Source: Thalassotalea sediminis
GTDB lineage: Bacteria; Pseudomonadota; Gammaproteobacteria; Enterobacterales; Alteromonadaceae
Direction of reading: 5' to 3'
Assembly: GCF_030295915.1 (NCBI RefSeq)
Contig: NZ_AP027361.1
Coordinates: 1,860,001-1,924,000, forward strand
Length of the DNA stretch: 64,000 bases
Part shown: piece after piece, positions 1-8,670 of the stretch
Numbering within the stretch: position 1 is the first letter of the stretch
How the letters are laid out: each line of letters opens with the position of its first letter
The notes under the pieces: generated by a model
The model's input: the letters and a program-made list of their open reading frames with translations, nothing else
Told to the model about the DNA's origin: nothing
Database searches by the model: none
Position numbers and translations under genes: made by a program

Positions 1-947
1 CTATTAAAGCACTGAAAAACACAGGCGCATCATTTTTAAATTTCCCCTATAAACAAACCTTACCGAGTAAACCGGTTCAGGTAATGGGTATTCATTTTCC
101 TAATGCGTGTGGCTTGGCTGCTGGCTTAGATAAGAATGGCGAGTGCATTAGAGCATTTGACGCCATGGGTTTTGGCTTTGTTGAAGTTGGCACGGTAACG
201 CCTCGCCCACAGCCTGGTAATGAAAAGCCGAGAATATTTAGGCTACCGCAAGCGAATGCTGTTATTAATCGTATGGGCTTTAATAATAAGGGAGTTGACT
301 ACTTAGTTGATCAAGTAAGGAAAGCAAAGTTTAGCGGTGTTCTAGGGATTAATATTGGTAAAAATAAAGATACACCAGAAGAGAACGCGAAAGACGATTA
401 TATCCATTGTATGAAGAAAGTTTATAACTTTGCGAGTTATATTACCGTTAATATTTCTTCACCAAATACTCCTGGGCTGCGTTCATTACAGTATGGAGAT
501 GCACTAAACGAATTATTATCTGCTTTAAAGGCTGAGCAATTATCACTTGCTACCAAATACGATAAATATGTACCAATCGCGGTAAAAATTGCGCCTGATT
601 TAACGGAAGAAGAAGTGCAATCAATCGCAGCATGTTTAATTGCCAATGATATTGATGGTGTTATTGCCACAAATACAACATTAGCTCGTGACGGAGTTGC
701 TCATTTAGAGCACGGTGATGAAGCAGGGGGCTTAAGTGGAGATCCTGTAAAAGATAAAAGTACAGCTGTGATCCGTATGCTAGCAGCAGCATTAGACAAT
801 AAACTTCCTATTATTGGTGTGGGTGGGATTAGTAGTGGACAAGATGCCAAAGACAAAATAGAAGCTGGCGCAAAGTTGGTACAAGTTTATACTGGGTTTA
901 TATATAAAGGCCCAGATCTAATTAAAGATATTGTACGTGCCTTGTAA
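1..947 (+). CDS. pyrD: Dihydroorotate dehydrogenase (quinone), 5' truncated by window edge
   Basis: Class 2 dihydroorotate dehydrogenase, the membrane-associated FMN enzyme that oxidises dihydroorotate to orotate with quinone in pyrimidine synthesis. The reading frame is open from position 3 to the stop at 947. The Met codon at 84 is internal: upstream codons continue in frame and match the family ([12 protein letters not shown]). The family N-terminus lies roughly 30 residues before the window. Visible motifs are AGLDKNGE, the substrate/catalytic loop [21 protein letters not shown], the phosphate-binding GVGGI and the terminal YTGFIYKGP. The gene is followed by a hairpin shared with the convergent downstream gene. 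Identity is near certain; only the start is missing. Confidence 0.97.
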   Translation, partial: IKALKNTGASFLNFPYKQTLPSKPVQVMGIHFPNACGLAAGLDKNGECIRAFDAMGFGFVEVGTVTPRPQPGNEKPRIFRLPQANAVINRMGFNNKGVDYLVDQVRKAKFSGVLGINIGKNKDTPEENAKDDYIHCMKKVYNFASYITVNISSPNTPGLRSLQYGDALNELLSALKAEQLSLATKYDKYVPIAVKIAPDLTEEEVQSIAACLIANDIDGVIATNTTLARDGVAHLEHGDEAGGLSGDPVKDKSTAVIRMLAAALDNKLPIIGVGGISSGQDAKDKIEAGAKLVQVYTGFIYKGPDLIKDIVRAL

Positions 948-971
948 TGACTTGATAAAATAGTCAGTTGA

Positions 972-1009
972 AATAGAGTGGCATTAGCGGCGTTCTATAC
1001 CACTCTATT
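972..1009. terminator. Hairpin between convergent pyrD and the membrane coiled-coil gene
   Basis: A perfect 10-bp stem (AATAGAGTGG / CCACTCTATT, arms 972-981 and 1000-1009) with an 18-nt loop lies between two convergent genes. Flanking T-tracts are weak, so it is a probable rather than certain bidirectional terminator. Confidence 0.55.
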
Positions 1010-1019
1010 AAAGGTTTTC

Positions 1020-1805
1020 TTAGTTAGCGGATGGCTGATTAGCACTCCCAGGTTGTATCGTAGCAGCCTTTTTGTTTTCCAACGCATCAATACGTTCTAA
1101 TAACATCTTAATTTGCATATCAAGTGAATTAACATTACTGGCGACTTCAATTTGTTGACTGTCTCTGCCTTGGAGTTTTTGTTGAACACCCGCAATATCG
1201 TCGCTTAGTTGGTTAATCTGATTTTTTAATGTTGTTGCTTGTTGTACTTGTTCAGCTAATGCTTCAACGGTAAATTCAGTGGATGTTTGCTTATCTTTTA
1301 CATCTTTTACCGACGTGGCCAACGTATTAACTGTTTTAGTGACATTGCTATTCGCGCTTATTTGTTTTTTACTTTGTGCGCGTAATTCTTTTATCTCACT
1401 TTGGTTTCTGCGCCAAGCCGATGCCCATAGTTTATCCATTTCTTCCCAAAGTTTTTCAGTTTTCTCTGAGATTGCTTGTAGCTTTGCTTTCAATGCAACC
1501 GTTGATTCGCCCATTTCTTCGCCAGTTGCAGATAGTTGGTTTTCAAGTTGTTGAATTCTTTCATTTGACTCAGTAATCGCAGCCGTAAGTTGTTTATTTT
1601 GCTCAAAGAAATAATAACCTGTACCAGCTAGCGCGAGATAAATGGCAACAGTAAAAAATACAGTGGCACCTGATGTTTTAGCATTAACAGTATTAGGCTT
1701 CTGTGGCACAGTTGTGTTAGCGGAAGTCGATTTCGATTGTGATGGTTTTACTAAATCATCATCTAAGGTAATATTTGGGATTTCTGGTTCAACGCGATTT
1801 GACAA
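1020..1805 (-). CDS. Membrane-anchored coiled-coil protein of unknown function
   Basis: A 261-aa protein whose family I do not recognise. It has a polar, Ser/Thr/Pro-rich N-terminus of about 45 residues, a single hydrophobic segment (about residues 47-67, ATVFFTVAIYLALAGTGYYF), then about 180 residues of heptad-rich helix with many Gln, Lys and Glu, ending in a short Ala/Pro/Asn tail. The layout suggests a type II inner-membrane protein with a long periplasmic coiled coil. It stands alone between convergent pyrD and asnB transcribed in the same direction. A structural or envelope role is plausible, but no enzymatic motif is visible. Confidence 0.75.
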   Translation of the reverse strand: MSNRVEPEIPNITLDDDLVKPSQSKSTSANTTVPQKPNTVNAKTSGATVFFTVAIYLALAGTGYYFFEQNKQLTAAITESNERIQQLENQLSATGEEMGESTVALKAKLQAISEKTEKLWEEMDKLWASAWRRNQSEIKELRAQSKKQISANSNVTKTVNTLATSVKDVKDKQTSTEFTVEALAEQVQQATTLKNQINQLSDDIAGVQQKLQGRDSQQIEVASNVNSLDMQIKMLLERIDALENKKAATIQPGSANQPSAN

Positions 1806-1904
1806 AATAACGCCTTTCTTTGTTGTTAACTTTACTAAGTATCAACTTTAAATCAATTCAGCTAAAGTTTTAATAGTTTTCAGTTAAATAATTTAATTAA
1901 AAAC

Positions 1905-1932
1905 AAAAAACCGACATAAATGCCGGTTTTTA
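1905..1932 (-). terminator. Terminator of asnB
   Basis: Read on the minus strand, the stem AACCGGCA/TGTCGGTT (with a G:T wobble) surrounds a short loop and is followed by a T-rich run. It lies about 25 bp past the asnB stop codon. Confidence 0.8.
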
Positions 1933-1954
1933 TATGATTTAGATGTTACTAATA

Positions 1955-3619
1955 CTAATAACTATCGTTATGAACATTTTGAACGGCTCGACCTGAAGGG
2001 TCAGCCATCTGGCTAAATGCCTCATCCCATGCAAGTGCTTGAGGTGTGCTACAAGCAACAGATTTGCCACCAGGAACACATTCTGCCGCAGAAGGCAGCG
2101 GGAAGTGTTCTTCAAAGATAGCGCGATAGAAATAAGCTTCTTTTGTATCTGGCGTATTATGCGGAAACTTAAATTTTGCATTGGCAAGTTGTTGATCAGT
2201 TACGTGTGATTCAACGTGCTCTTTTAACCCGTCAATCCATGAATAACCAACGCCATCAGAGAACTGCTCTTTTTGTCGCCATAAAATTTCTTCTGGCAAG
2301 TAGCCTTCAAAAGATGAACGTAAAATGCTTTTTTCTATTTTACCATTACCACACATTTTATCTTGAGGGTTTATGCGCATAGCAACATCCATAAATGTTT
2401 TATCTAGGAATGGCACACGGGCTTCAACCCCCCAAGCTGACATTGATTTGTTAGCACGTAAACAATCAAACATATGGAGTTTATCTAACTTACGTAATAA
2501 TTCTTCATGAAACTCTTGTGCATTAGGGGCTTTGTGGAAATATAAATAGCCACCAAATATTTCATCCGCACCTTCGCCTGACAGTACCATTTTGATCCCC
2601 ATGGCTTTGATCTTACGTGCCATTAGGTACATTGGAGTAGAAGCGCGAATAGTTGTTACATCATAAGTTTCTAAATGATAAATAACTTCTTTTAGTGCAT
2701 CTATGCCTTCTTGCTCAGTGAAAACAACACTGTGATGTATTGTTCCTATACTGTCTGCTACTTTTTGCGCGGCAATTAAATCAGGAGAACCTTCTAAACC
2801 ACAGGCAAATGAATGCACTTTTGGCCACCAAGCTTCCGATAAATCATTTTCTTCAATACGTCTAGCAGCAAATTTTTGCGTAATAGACGATATTAATGAT
2901 GAATCAAGGCCACCCGACAGTAATACGCCGTATGGTACATCGGTCATTAAATGACTTTTAACTGATTCTTCAAGCGCTTCTCTTAAATTCGTTTGGTTAG
3001 TGAAGTTATCTTTTACTGCGGAGTATTCCATCCAGTTACGGTTGTAATATTTTACCAATTCGCCATTTTTACTGTCTAACATGTGCCCAGGAGGAAACTC
3101 TTCAACCGTTTTGCACAATGGCATTAACGCTTTCATCTCAGAAGAAACATAAAAATTACCTTCTTCATCACGGCCGGTATAGAGTGGAATAATACCAATA
3201 TGATCACGTGCGATAAGGTAACTATTGTCGTCTGCATTGTATAAACAAAATGCAAACATTCCTTGTAATTTATCGATAAACGCACTGCCAAACTCTTGGT
3301 AAAGTGGCAAGATTACCTCGCAATCAGAGTTGGTTTTAAATGAATAATCAATAGTAAGTTTTTCTTCTAGCGTTTTATGGTTATAAATTTCACCATTAAC
3401 CGCTAAGACGTGTGTTTTATTTTCGTTGTAGAGTGGTTGAGCACCATGTTCAGTGTCAACAATCGCTAATCTTTCATGAACTAAAATTGCGTTATCATTA
3501 CTGTAAACGCCTGACCAGTCAGGACCACGATGACGTAATAAACGAGAACATTCAATTGCTTTAGGGCGAAGGGCATCAGCCCCAGATTTTATATCTAATA
3601 TACCAAATATCGAACACAT
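1955..3619 (-). CDS. asnB: Asparagine synthetase B (glutamine-hydrolysing)
   Basis: Makes asparagine from aspartate, glutamine and ATP in the cytoplasm. The 554-aa product has the family length. Cys2 directly after Met is the N-terminal nucleophile of the glutaminase domain, which also shows RHRGPD, RLAIVD and NGEIYNH. The synthetase domain carries the PP-loop ATP motif LLSGGLDSS (about residues 231-239) and SGEGADEIFGGY. The start follows a GAGG-type ribosome site about 8 nt upstream (near 3628-3632). It is monocistronic with its own terminator. A 357-bp gap separates it from the divergent next gene. Confidence 0.97.
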   Translation of the reverse strand: MCSIFGILDIKSGADALRPKAIECSRLLRHRGPDWSGVYSNDNAILVHERLAIVDTEHGAQPLYNENKTHVLAVNGEIYNHKTLEEKLTIDYSFKTNSDCEVILPLYQEFGSAFIDKLQGMFAFCLYNADDNSYLIARDHIGIIPLYTGRDEEGNFYVSSEMKALMPLCKTVEEFPPGHMLDSKNGELVKYYNRNWMEYSAVKDNFTNQTNLREALEESVKSHLMTDVPYGVLLSGGLDSSLISSITQKFAARRIEENDLSEAWWPKVHSFACGLEGSPDLIAAQKVADSIGTIHHSVVFTEQEGIDALKEVIYHLETYDVTTIRASTPMYLMARKIKAMGIKMVLSGEGADEIFGGYLYFHKAPNAQEFHEELLRKLDKLHMFDCLRANKSMSAWGVEARVPFLDKTFMDVAMRINPQDKMCGNGKIEKSILRSSFEGYLPEEILWRQKEQFSDGVGYSWIDGLKEHVESHVTDQQLANAKFKFPHNTPDTKEAYFYRAIFEEHFPLPSAAECVPGGKSVACSTPQALAWDEAFSQMADPSGRAVQNVHNDSY

Positions 3620-3976
3620 TGAAGCGCTACCTCTTGTATATAATGTAAACCAAATTGTGAGTACAGTGTATTGAATGCTATAAAGAAAGAAGTGTGGTTA
3701 CGACAACTAAAAGATATATGCAGGCTCAATACCTGAGCGACCACTTTGCCATGATAATAAAAAAAAGCAACACTCGATTGTTATTTTCTTACAAGAAAAT
3801 TAAAAAAGTAAATTATCATTGGAGTATCGAAGACGCTAAAATGTCTATATATTGATTCTATTGTTCTACTGTTAAGCCGTATAGCGTCCGAAGCAATAAT
3901 GCGCTTTAACCGCGACATTATTACGCCTATTATTAATATAGACTGTAATAATGCTGTACAAATACAAGGATTTTTA
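3620..3976. other. Divergent intergenic region, asnB / peptidase-like gene
   Basis: This 357-bp AT-rich gap must hold the two divergent promoters. I see no RNA gene, strong hairpin or operator palindrome that I can name. ATG codons at 3899 and nearby are in frame with the downstream gene but lack a ribosome site. Confidence 0.5.
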
Positions 3977-5179
3977 ATGATACGTTCTGTGCCTACTACG
4001 CTATTCCTCTTGGTGATTTTATCAAGCCCTAACGCTTTTAGTGCGACTGACGATAATGGCATTTCGAAAGTAAACAAGGATACAAGCATAACAGATACTT
4101 TAAATGTTGAAGAACAAAGAGTGGTAATGGCTTCGTCAATCTTACCTAATGTGTTTAATGTTTCGAAACAAAGAGTTGCAGCGTTCGGGAAACAAATTAA
4201 TCAAGCAAGTAACATTACCGCTTTAACGCAACTTGTCATTCGTCATGCTAATTTGCTTTGGCAAGAAAGTGTCTTGTCTTTTGAACAATCTAAACGCTTT
4301 GATGATCGTAGCTTATATTGGGCAAGGCTCGAAATGGCGCGCGCATTAAAAAAGGCACCCGCTTACATTGAAGCGCTAGCCCGTCAAAAGACTGAGTTAA
4401 TGTGGAAGTTTGAGCTTATTTCAAGAGGCCAACAAGACATTGCTTTTAACAAAAAGGCAGATAAAAAAATTTTGCTAACAGGGTTTGACCCATTTTTTTT
4501 AGATCGAAACATTCAACAGAGTAATCCTTCCGGCGTTGTTGCGCTTGCACTTGATGATCTACTGATTAGCGCTGATGGTGTCAGTGCCGAAATTGAAACT
4601 GTTATTTTCCCCGTAAGGTTTACCGACTTTGATCAAGGGATCGTTGAAGAAATGCTAGCACCATATTATAACAAAGTAGATATGATAATTACTGTGAGTA
4701 TGGGGCGAAAACAATTTGATTTAGAACGATACCCTGGTTTACGACGCAGTGCAAAAGCGCCAGACAATGTGAATTTTTACACCGGGGCGACGCGTAAAAA
4801 TCCACTACTGCCTTTGTTAGCAAAGACCCCCCTAAATGGTGCCGAATTTGTTGAATTTAGTTTACCTGTTGAGCTAATGCGTAAAGCTTCTGGTCCTTTT
4901 GATATTATCGACAATGCCAAAGTCACAACAACAAAAGGTAAGCTTGATGTAAAGCATATTAGCGAACTCAAAGGACAAATTTCTGTTGAAGGATCTGGCG
5001 GTGGCTATTTATCTAATGAAGTTTCATATCGGAGCATTTTACTGCGTAATGAATTAAACCCAATGTTACCGGTTGGGCACATTCATACACCGAGTATTTC
5101 AGGATATGAACCACAAAAATCTAAGGCCATCGTAAGACAACTTAAAAACATGCTACAAAAAGCAATTACCGTAAAATAA
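3977..5179 (+). CDS. Exported pyroglutamyl-peptidase-I-like protein with Cys-to-Ser at the nucleophile position
   Basis: I chose ATG 3977 over the longer frame from 3899 because AAGGA precedes it and translation then begins with a good signal peptide (MIRSVPTTLFLLVILSSPNA, then FSA). The 400-aa product has about 160 residues of helical sequence followed by a C15-peptidase-like domain. It shows TGFDPF plus SNPSG (family TGFEPFGG...NPS, near residue 168) and a late VGHIHTPS resembling the catalytic His region (near 368). Where the family has GTYLCN, this protein reads GGYLSN (near 340), so the nucleophilic Cys appears to be Ser. Pyroglutamyl peptidases are normally short cytoplasmic enzymes, so this exported, extended version is likely altered in function or inactive. 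Confidence 0.7.
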   Translation: MIRSVPTTLFLLVILSSPNAFSATDDNGISKVNKDTSITDTLNVEEQRVVMASSILPNVFNVSKQRVAAFGKQINQASNITALTQLVIRHANLLWQESVLSFEQSKRFDDRSLYWARLEMARALKKAPAYIEALARQKTELMWKFELISRGQQDIAFNKKADKKILLTGFDPFFLDRNIQQSNPSGVVALALDDLLISADGVSAEIETVIFPVRFTDFDQGIVEEMLAPYYNKVDMIITVSMGRKQFDLERYPGLRRSAKAPDNVNFYTGATRKNPLLPLLAKTPLNGAEFVEFSLPVELMRKASGPFDIIDNAKVTTTKGKLDVKHISELKGQISVEGSGGGYLSNEVSYRSILLRNELNPMLPVGHIHTPSISGYEPQKSKAIVRQLKNMLQKAITVK

Positions 5180-5252
5180 ACGCCGAGCTTGTTGTTCTCA
5201 AAAAGCAGGGTAAAATAGCGCGCAATTAAATCTGAAGTTAAGATTGGAAGTT

Positions 5253-5825
5253 ATGTTTGAATTAAAATACCACACGCCATTTGAATGGACAAAAGCAGTA
5301 ATGGCTGACTTTGACGCATTTTTACAGGATCATGCAGCAGCTGAGAAAAAGGCTTCAGGTATGGCAGTTTCAATGTTATCGCATTATCCGGATAGAAAAA
5401 CGCTCGTCCGTGCGATGACCGATCTCGCTATTGAAGAATTAATACATTTTAAGCAAGTGATCAAGTTAATGCAGGCAAGAGATATTCAATTAGCTAATGA
5501 CGCAAAAGATCCTTATATAAAGGAGATACGAGGTTTATTTCGACATGGGCAAGACGTATTTTTTCTCGACAGGCTATTAGTTGCCGGTGTTATTGAAGCT
5601 AGAGGACATGAACGCTTTTCCCTTGTCGCAGAAGCGTTACCTGAAGGCAAAGAAAAAGACTTTTATGTCAGTATTGCCAAATCAGAAGAGAAGCATAAAA
5701 ACTTATTTGTAGAACTTGCTTATGAGTACTTTGAAAAGGCTGAGGTTGATCAGCGTTTAGAAGAAATTTTGATCGCCGAAGCGAGAATATGTGAAAAACA
5801 GCCTTTTAGAGCGGCTTTGCACTAA
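5253..5825 (+). CDS. miaE: tRNA-(ms2io6A) hydroxylase
   Basis: Non-haem di-iron monooxygenase that hydroxylates the isopentenyl group of ms2i6A37 in tRNA. The 190-aa product has the family length. Iron-ligand motifs are visible as IEELIHFKQ (about residues 59-67), EARGHERF (about 114-121) and SEEKHKNLF (about 143-151). ATG 5253 is preferred to an in-frame TTG at 5244 because MFELKYHTP matches the family N-terminus and GGAAG lies just upstream. The glycosyltransferase gene begins 3 nt after its stop, so the two are probably cotranscribed. Confidence 0.93.
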   Translation: MFELKYHTPFEWTKAVMADFDAFLQDHAAAEKKASGMAVSMLSHYPDRKTLVRAMTDLAIEELIHFKQVIKLMQARDIQLANDAKDPYIKEIRGLFRHGQDVFFLDRLLVAGVIEARGHERFSLVAEALPEGKEKDFYVSIAKSEEKHKNLFVELAYEYFEKAEVDQRLEEILIAEARICEKQPFRAALH

Positions 5826-5828
5826 TTA

Positions 5829-7037
5829 ATGACGATGAACGTTGTTGAAAAGTATCTATCACAATACGGAGAGCCTGAAGTAAGCACATTAACTGAGTTT
5901 CCTGCAGGCTGTAATTTTCAACATGTTGTCGTGATACCTGCCTACAAAGAACCACCTGCCTTTATTGATAGTATTTGTACGAGTACATTATTAAAACAGG
6001 GCATATTACTAATCTTAGTCATAAATCAACCTGATACAGATAACAATAAAGCGCCTCAGCAAGCATTGGTAACTGCAACACACCGCTATGGACAGATATT
6101 ATGGCACAAGAAAAATTTAACATTAACGTCTATAGCTAACACTACCTCGGCAATTTTAATTGTTGATCGCTTTAGTGTACCAATACCGTTTAAGCAAGGC
6201 GTAGGCTTAGCCCGGAAGGTAGGTGCAGATATCGCTAGTTATTTGATCCAAGAAAAGCGCATTGAAAAGACCTGGATTCATTCAACTGATGCAGATGCTA
6301 GCTTACCTGAAAACTATTTTACCGCTGTAGATCAACTTAGTAGCAAGGTTGTTGTCGCAACGTATAACTTTCAGCATTACAGTGAAGATGAGACGATTAA
6401 CGATGCAAATCGTTTATATGAACAGGCGATGCGGTACTACGTTGCTGGACTCAGTTATGCACATTCGCATTATAGCTTTTTTACTATCGGCAGTTTGTTG
6501 GTGTTTAAAGTGAAAGCGTACGCACAGGTTAGAGGTTTTCCAAAAAGGAGTGCTGGTGAGGATTTTTATTTAATCAATAAACTTGCAAAGCTTGGTCAGG
6601 TCGTTTTTTTAGAAAAGTGTATTGTACAGTTACAGGCTCGCCTATCAGATCGTGTACCATTTGGTACAGGGCCAGCGGTAGAAAAAATTATCGCACAGAA
6701 CACTATCGGCAATAAATATCGCTACTATCATCCAGAGGTGTTCGTTGCTTTAAAAGAAGTACTCGGCCAGGCGGATACGTTATTTGCGCAAACTAACAAT
6801 CTTCAATTGTGGTTAGAGCAGTTTCCAATGCTCACTCAAAACGCATTGATTGCTATTGGTTTTAAAACCTTTATATCGCGTCAGCAAAACGTGAGTAAAG
6901 CGCAATTTGATAAACAATTTGTTGTTTGGTTTGATGCATTTAAAACACTAAAATTTATCCATTTCCTGAGAGATAATGGATTGGAAAATATAGATTTACA
7001 ACGTGCTCTAGAAAGCGCGCCTTTTATTGAACCATAA
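5829..7037 (+). CDS. Family 2-like glycosyltransferase
   Basis: A 402-aa cytoplasmic protein with a GT-A fold signature. It begins with VVVIPAYKEPP (about residues 33-43), has a STDADAS segment (about 151-157) as the likely DXD nucleotide-sugar/metal site, and SAGEDFYL (about 241-248) as a probable acceptor-side ED motif. No membrane segment is evident. It starts 3 nt after miaE and is followed by a strong terminator, so it closes that operon. Substrate and product cannot be told from sequence. It faces ccoP across the duplicated scar region. Confidence 0.75.
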   Translation: MTMNVVEKYLSQYGEPEVSTLTEFPAGCNFQHVVVIPAYKEPPAFIDSICTSTLLKQGILLILVINQPDTDNNKAPQQALVTATHRYGQILWHKKNLTLTSIANTTSAILIVDRFSVPIPFKQGVGLARKVGADIASYLIQEKRIEKTWIHSTDADASLPENYFTAVDQLSSKVVVATYNFQHYSEDETINDANRLYEQAMRYYVAGLSYAHSHYSFFTIGSLLVFKVKAYAQVRGFPKRSAGEDFYLINKLAKLGQVVFLEKCIVQLQARLSDRVPFGTGPAVEKIIAQNTIGNKYRYYHPEVFVALKEVLGQADTLFAQTNNLQLWLEQFPMLTQNALIAIGFKTFISRQQNVSKAQFDKQFVVWFDAFKTLKFIHFLRDNGLENIDLQRALESAPFIEP

Positions 7038-7039
7038 AA

Positions 7040-7065
7040 AAAGCCCCTTAAAAAGGGGCTTTAAA
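7040..7065 (+). terminator. GC-rich hairpin after the glycosyltransferase (copy 1 of a duplicated terminator)
   Basis: Stem AAAGCCCCTT / AAGGGGCTTT (7040-7049 with 7053-7062) preceded by an A-run and followed by T/A-rich DNA. The same hairpin with three substitutions recurs at 7402-7424 as part of a duplication. Confidence 0.85.
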
Positions 7066-7165
7066 CGTATAGATCTTGAAACTATTGATAATTAGTCATG
7101 CGAAAGACTATAAACGTATGCACTGATCACGTGTATTTTCTTCTCACCTAAAATATCTTTCCAAG
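7041..7165. repeat. Direct repeat, copy 1 (duplicated ccoP end plus terminator)
   Basis: This 125-bp segment matches 7403-7527 at a fixed offset of 362 bp. Positions 7069-7165 are identical over 97 bp to 7431-7527; the terminator part differs at three bases. Copy 2 is the functional end of ccoP, so copy 1 is the extra one. Confidence 0.93.
7092..7165 (-). pseudogene. ccoP: Orphan 3' fragment of ccoP
   Basis: The last 24 or so codons of ccoP, including the stop, are present a second time. The fragment breaks at 7165, next to a long palindrome, with no start or upstream coding sequence. It is a by-product of the duplication, not a gene. Confidence 0.85.
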
Positions 7166-7166
7166 A

Positions 7167-7225
7167 AATTAAAGGGGTCAGGTACAATTAAAATAACGCT
7201 TTTATTGTACCTGACCCCTTTAATT
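7167..7225. repeat. 22-bp palindrome (REP-like or mobile-element end)
   Basis: Arms 7167-7188 and 7204-7225 are perfect 22-bp inverted repeats containing GGGGTCAGGTAC, with a 15-nt loop. I recall similar GGGGTCAGGTAC palindromes beside single-strand (Y1/RAYT-type) transposases in marine gammaproteobacteria, but that link is from memory. It abuts the broken ccoP copy exactly. Confidence 0.75.
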
Positions 7226-7390
7226 CTATTATATTGACATCACCAATACATAAGCGATGCTTGCTCGTATCTGCTCATTACTATTTCCTCTTTGACTTCG
7301 CTAAAAATCAAAAGGTGGATTTAACATGAGCAGATATTTCAGGCAAAGCCCTTTTAATGATAACCACCTACTGAAGTAGGTGGTTTAGGG
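7226..7390 (-). mobile_element. Remnant of an IS200/IS605-type element
   Basis: On the minus strand this holds a subterminal hairpin (AACCACCTAC/GTAGGTGGTT, 7362-7385) of the kind found at IS200/IS605 left ends. A GAGGA ribosome site follows, then an ATG at 7278 that opens a 12-codon frame (MSRYEQASLMYW) ending at 7240. MSRYE.AS resembles the start of Y1 transposases TnpA. Everything after codon 12 is missing, so the element is a dead end-fragment. Confidence 0.55.
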
Positions 7391-7401
7391 CTGAAAATAA
7401 A

Positions 7402-7424
7402 AAAGCCCCTTTAAAAGGGGCTTT
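7402..7424 (-). terminator. Terminator of ccoNOQP (copy 2 of the duplicated hairpin)
   Basis: GC-rich stem AAAGCCCC/GGGGCTTT with flanking A/T tracts, about 30 bp beyond the ccoP stop. Being symmetric it could act in both directions. Confidence 0.8.
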
Positions 7425-7527
7425 ACACGAATAGATCTTGAAACTATTGATAATTAGTCATGCGAAAGACTATAAACGTATGCACTGATCACGTGTATTT
7501 TCTTCTCACCTAAAATATCTTTCCAAG
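7403..7527. repeat. Direct repeat, copy 2 (authentic ccoP end)
   Basis: Partner of 7041-7165. The last 97 bp are identical to copy 1. It continues without a break into the full ccoP gene. Confidence 0.93.
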
Positions 7528-8491
7528 CAGGCATTACACCAGCACGTCCATGACGAATAGATTCTTGAATACCGCGTTCAGACGCACCATATAGCCAAAT
7601 GTTGTCGTTAAGACGAGGAGCACCAAGTGCGATACCCATTGCCTCGCTACCTTGGCCTTCTGCACCATGACATGCTGCACACATTGCAAATTTTTCTTTG
7701 CCAGCTTCAACGTCACCTTGTTTCGCTTCTCGACCACTTAAACTAAGGACATAGGCCGCAACATCTTGTACACCTTGTTCGCCACCAAGCATTGTTTTCC
7801 AAGCGATCATACCTTGAGCTTTACGACCTTCCATCAGACTATGTTTTATAGCTTCAGGTGTACCACCATATAACCAGTCTTTATCAGCAAGGTTAGGGAA
7901 GCCTGTTGTACCACGAGCGTCTGAACCATGACATTGTGAGCAGTTTTGTAAAAACAAACGTTGCCCTACACGAATAGCTTCTTTACGGTCAACAAGTTGT
8001 TGTTGCTCTGCCGTTAACTCACCATCAGTGTCAAAGTCAATTTCTTCATTTTTAGCGCTAGCAATATCTTCAATACTAATAGCGGCAAACTTATCGAAAA
8101 TTGGACCAAATCGCGCGTCAGCAGCTTTAACTTCCATATCGTACTGCACGATAAGGTCGTTTTCTTTTGCTTCTGCCGCTAGTTTTTTAGATTCTTCAAT
8201 ACTTACAATGCCTTGGTTTGAACTAGACCAACCAAACAAACCTTTAAAGTTGCCTAATCCAGGGTACATTAATAAATAACCAAAACCCCAAACAATTGTA
8301 ATTAAGAAAAAGGTGCTCCACCATTTTGGTAGTGGGTTGTTCAATTCTTCAATGCCGTCAAATTCATGACCCATTGATTCACCTTCTTCTACCCCCGCAA
8401 AGTTCTTTAAACACCAGCGCAATAATAGGTAACAACCTACCAAAGTACCGAGAGTTAGAACAGTAATCCATATACTCCAGAAACTAGACAT
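7454..8491 (-). CDS. ccoP: cbb3-type cytochrome c oxidase, dihaem subunit III
   Basis: Membrane-anchored dihaem cytochrome c that passes electrons to CcoN in the high-affinity cbb3 oxidase. The start is ATG 8491, with AGGAG upstream and the product beginning MSSFWSIWITV. A longer in-frame extension to 8602 only overlaps ccoQ. The 345-aa protein has two N-terminal membrane segments and two haem c sites, CSQCH (about residue 182) and CAACH (about 270), each in a class I cytochrome c domain. It overlaps the ccoQ end by 8 bp. No ccoGHIS follows in this window; downstream lies a duplication scar. Confidence 0.96.
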   Translation of the reverse strand: MSSFWSIWITVLTLGTLVGCYLLLRWCLKNFAGVEEGESMGHEFDGIEELNNPLPKWWSTFFLITIVWGFGYLLMYPGLGNFKGLFGWSSSNQGIVSIEESKKLAAEAKENDLIVQYDMEVKAADARFGPIFDKFAAISIEDIASAKNEEIDFDTDGELTAEQQQLVDRKEAIRVGQRLFLQNCSQCHGSDARGTTGFPNLADKDWLYGGTPEAIKHSLMEGRKAQGMIAWKTMLGGEQGVQDVAAYVLSLSGREAKQGDVEAGKEKFAMCAACHGAEGQGSEAMGIALGAPRLNDNIWLYGASERGIQESIRHGRAGVMPAWKDILGEKKIHVISAYVYSLSHD

Positions 8492-8666
8492 TATTATTAG
8501 TCTCCTGTTTGTTAATTTCTTCTTTGCGGTCTTCCTCAAAAATTGAGTTAGCAGCTTTGTCAAAACTTGACTTGCGCTTCTTGCTATATGACCAGACCAC
8601 AATGATGATAAATAAAGCCAAAATTAATAAGGCAATTAAACCTCTAAGCGTTCCGTAATCCATCAT
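8484..8666 (-). CDS. ccoQ: cbb3-type oxidase subunit IV
   Basis: A 60-aa protein with one membrane helix (about residues 8-26) followed by a Lys/Arg-rich cytoplasmic tail, typical of CcoQ/FixQ, which stabilises the cbb3 complex. It lies between ccoO (4-bp gap) and ccoP (8-bp overlap), in the usual operon order. Two consecutive Met codons leave the start uncertain by one residue. Confidence 0.9.
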   Translation of the reverse strand: MMDYGTLRGLIALLILALFIIIVVWSYSKKRKSSFDKAANSIFEEDRKEEINKQETNNNV

Positions 8667-8670
8667 TTTT

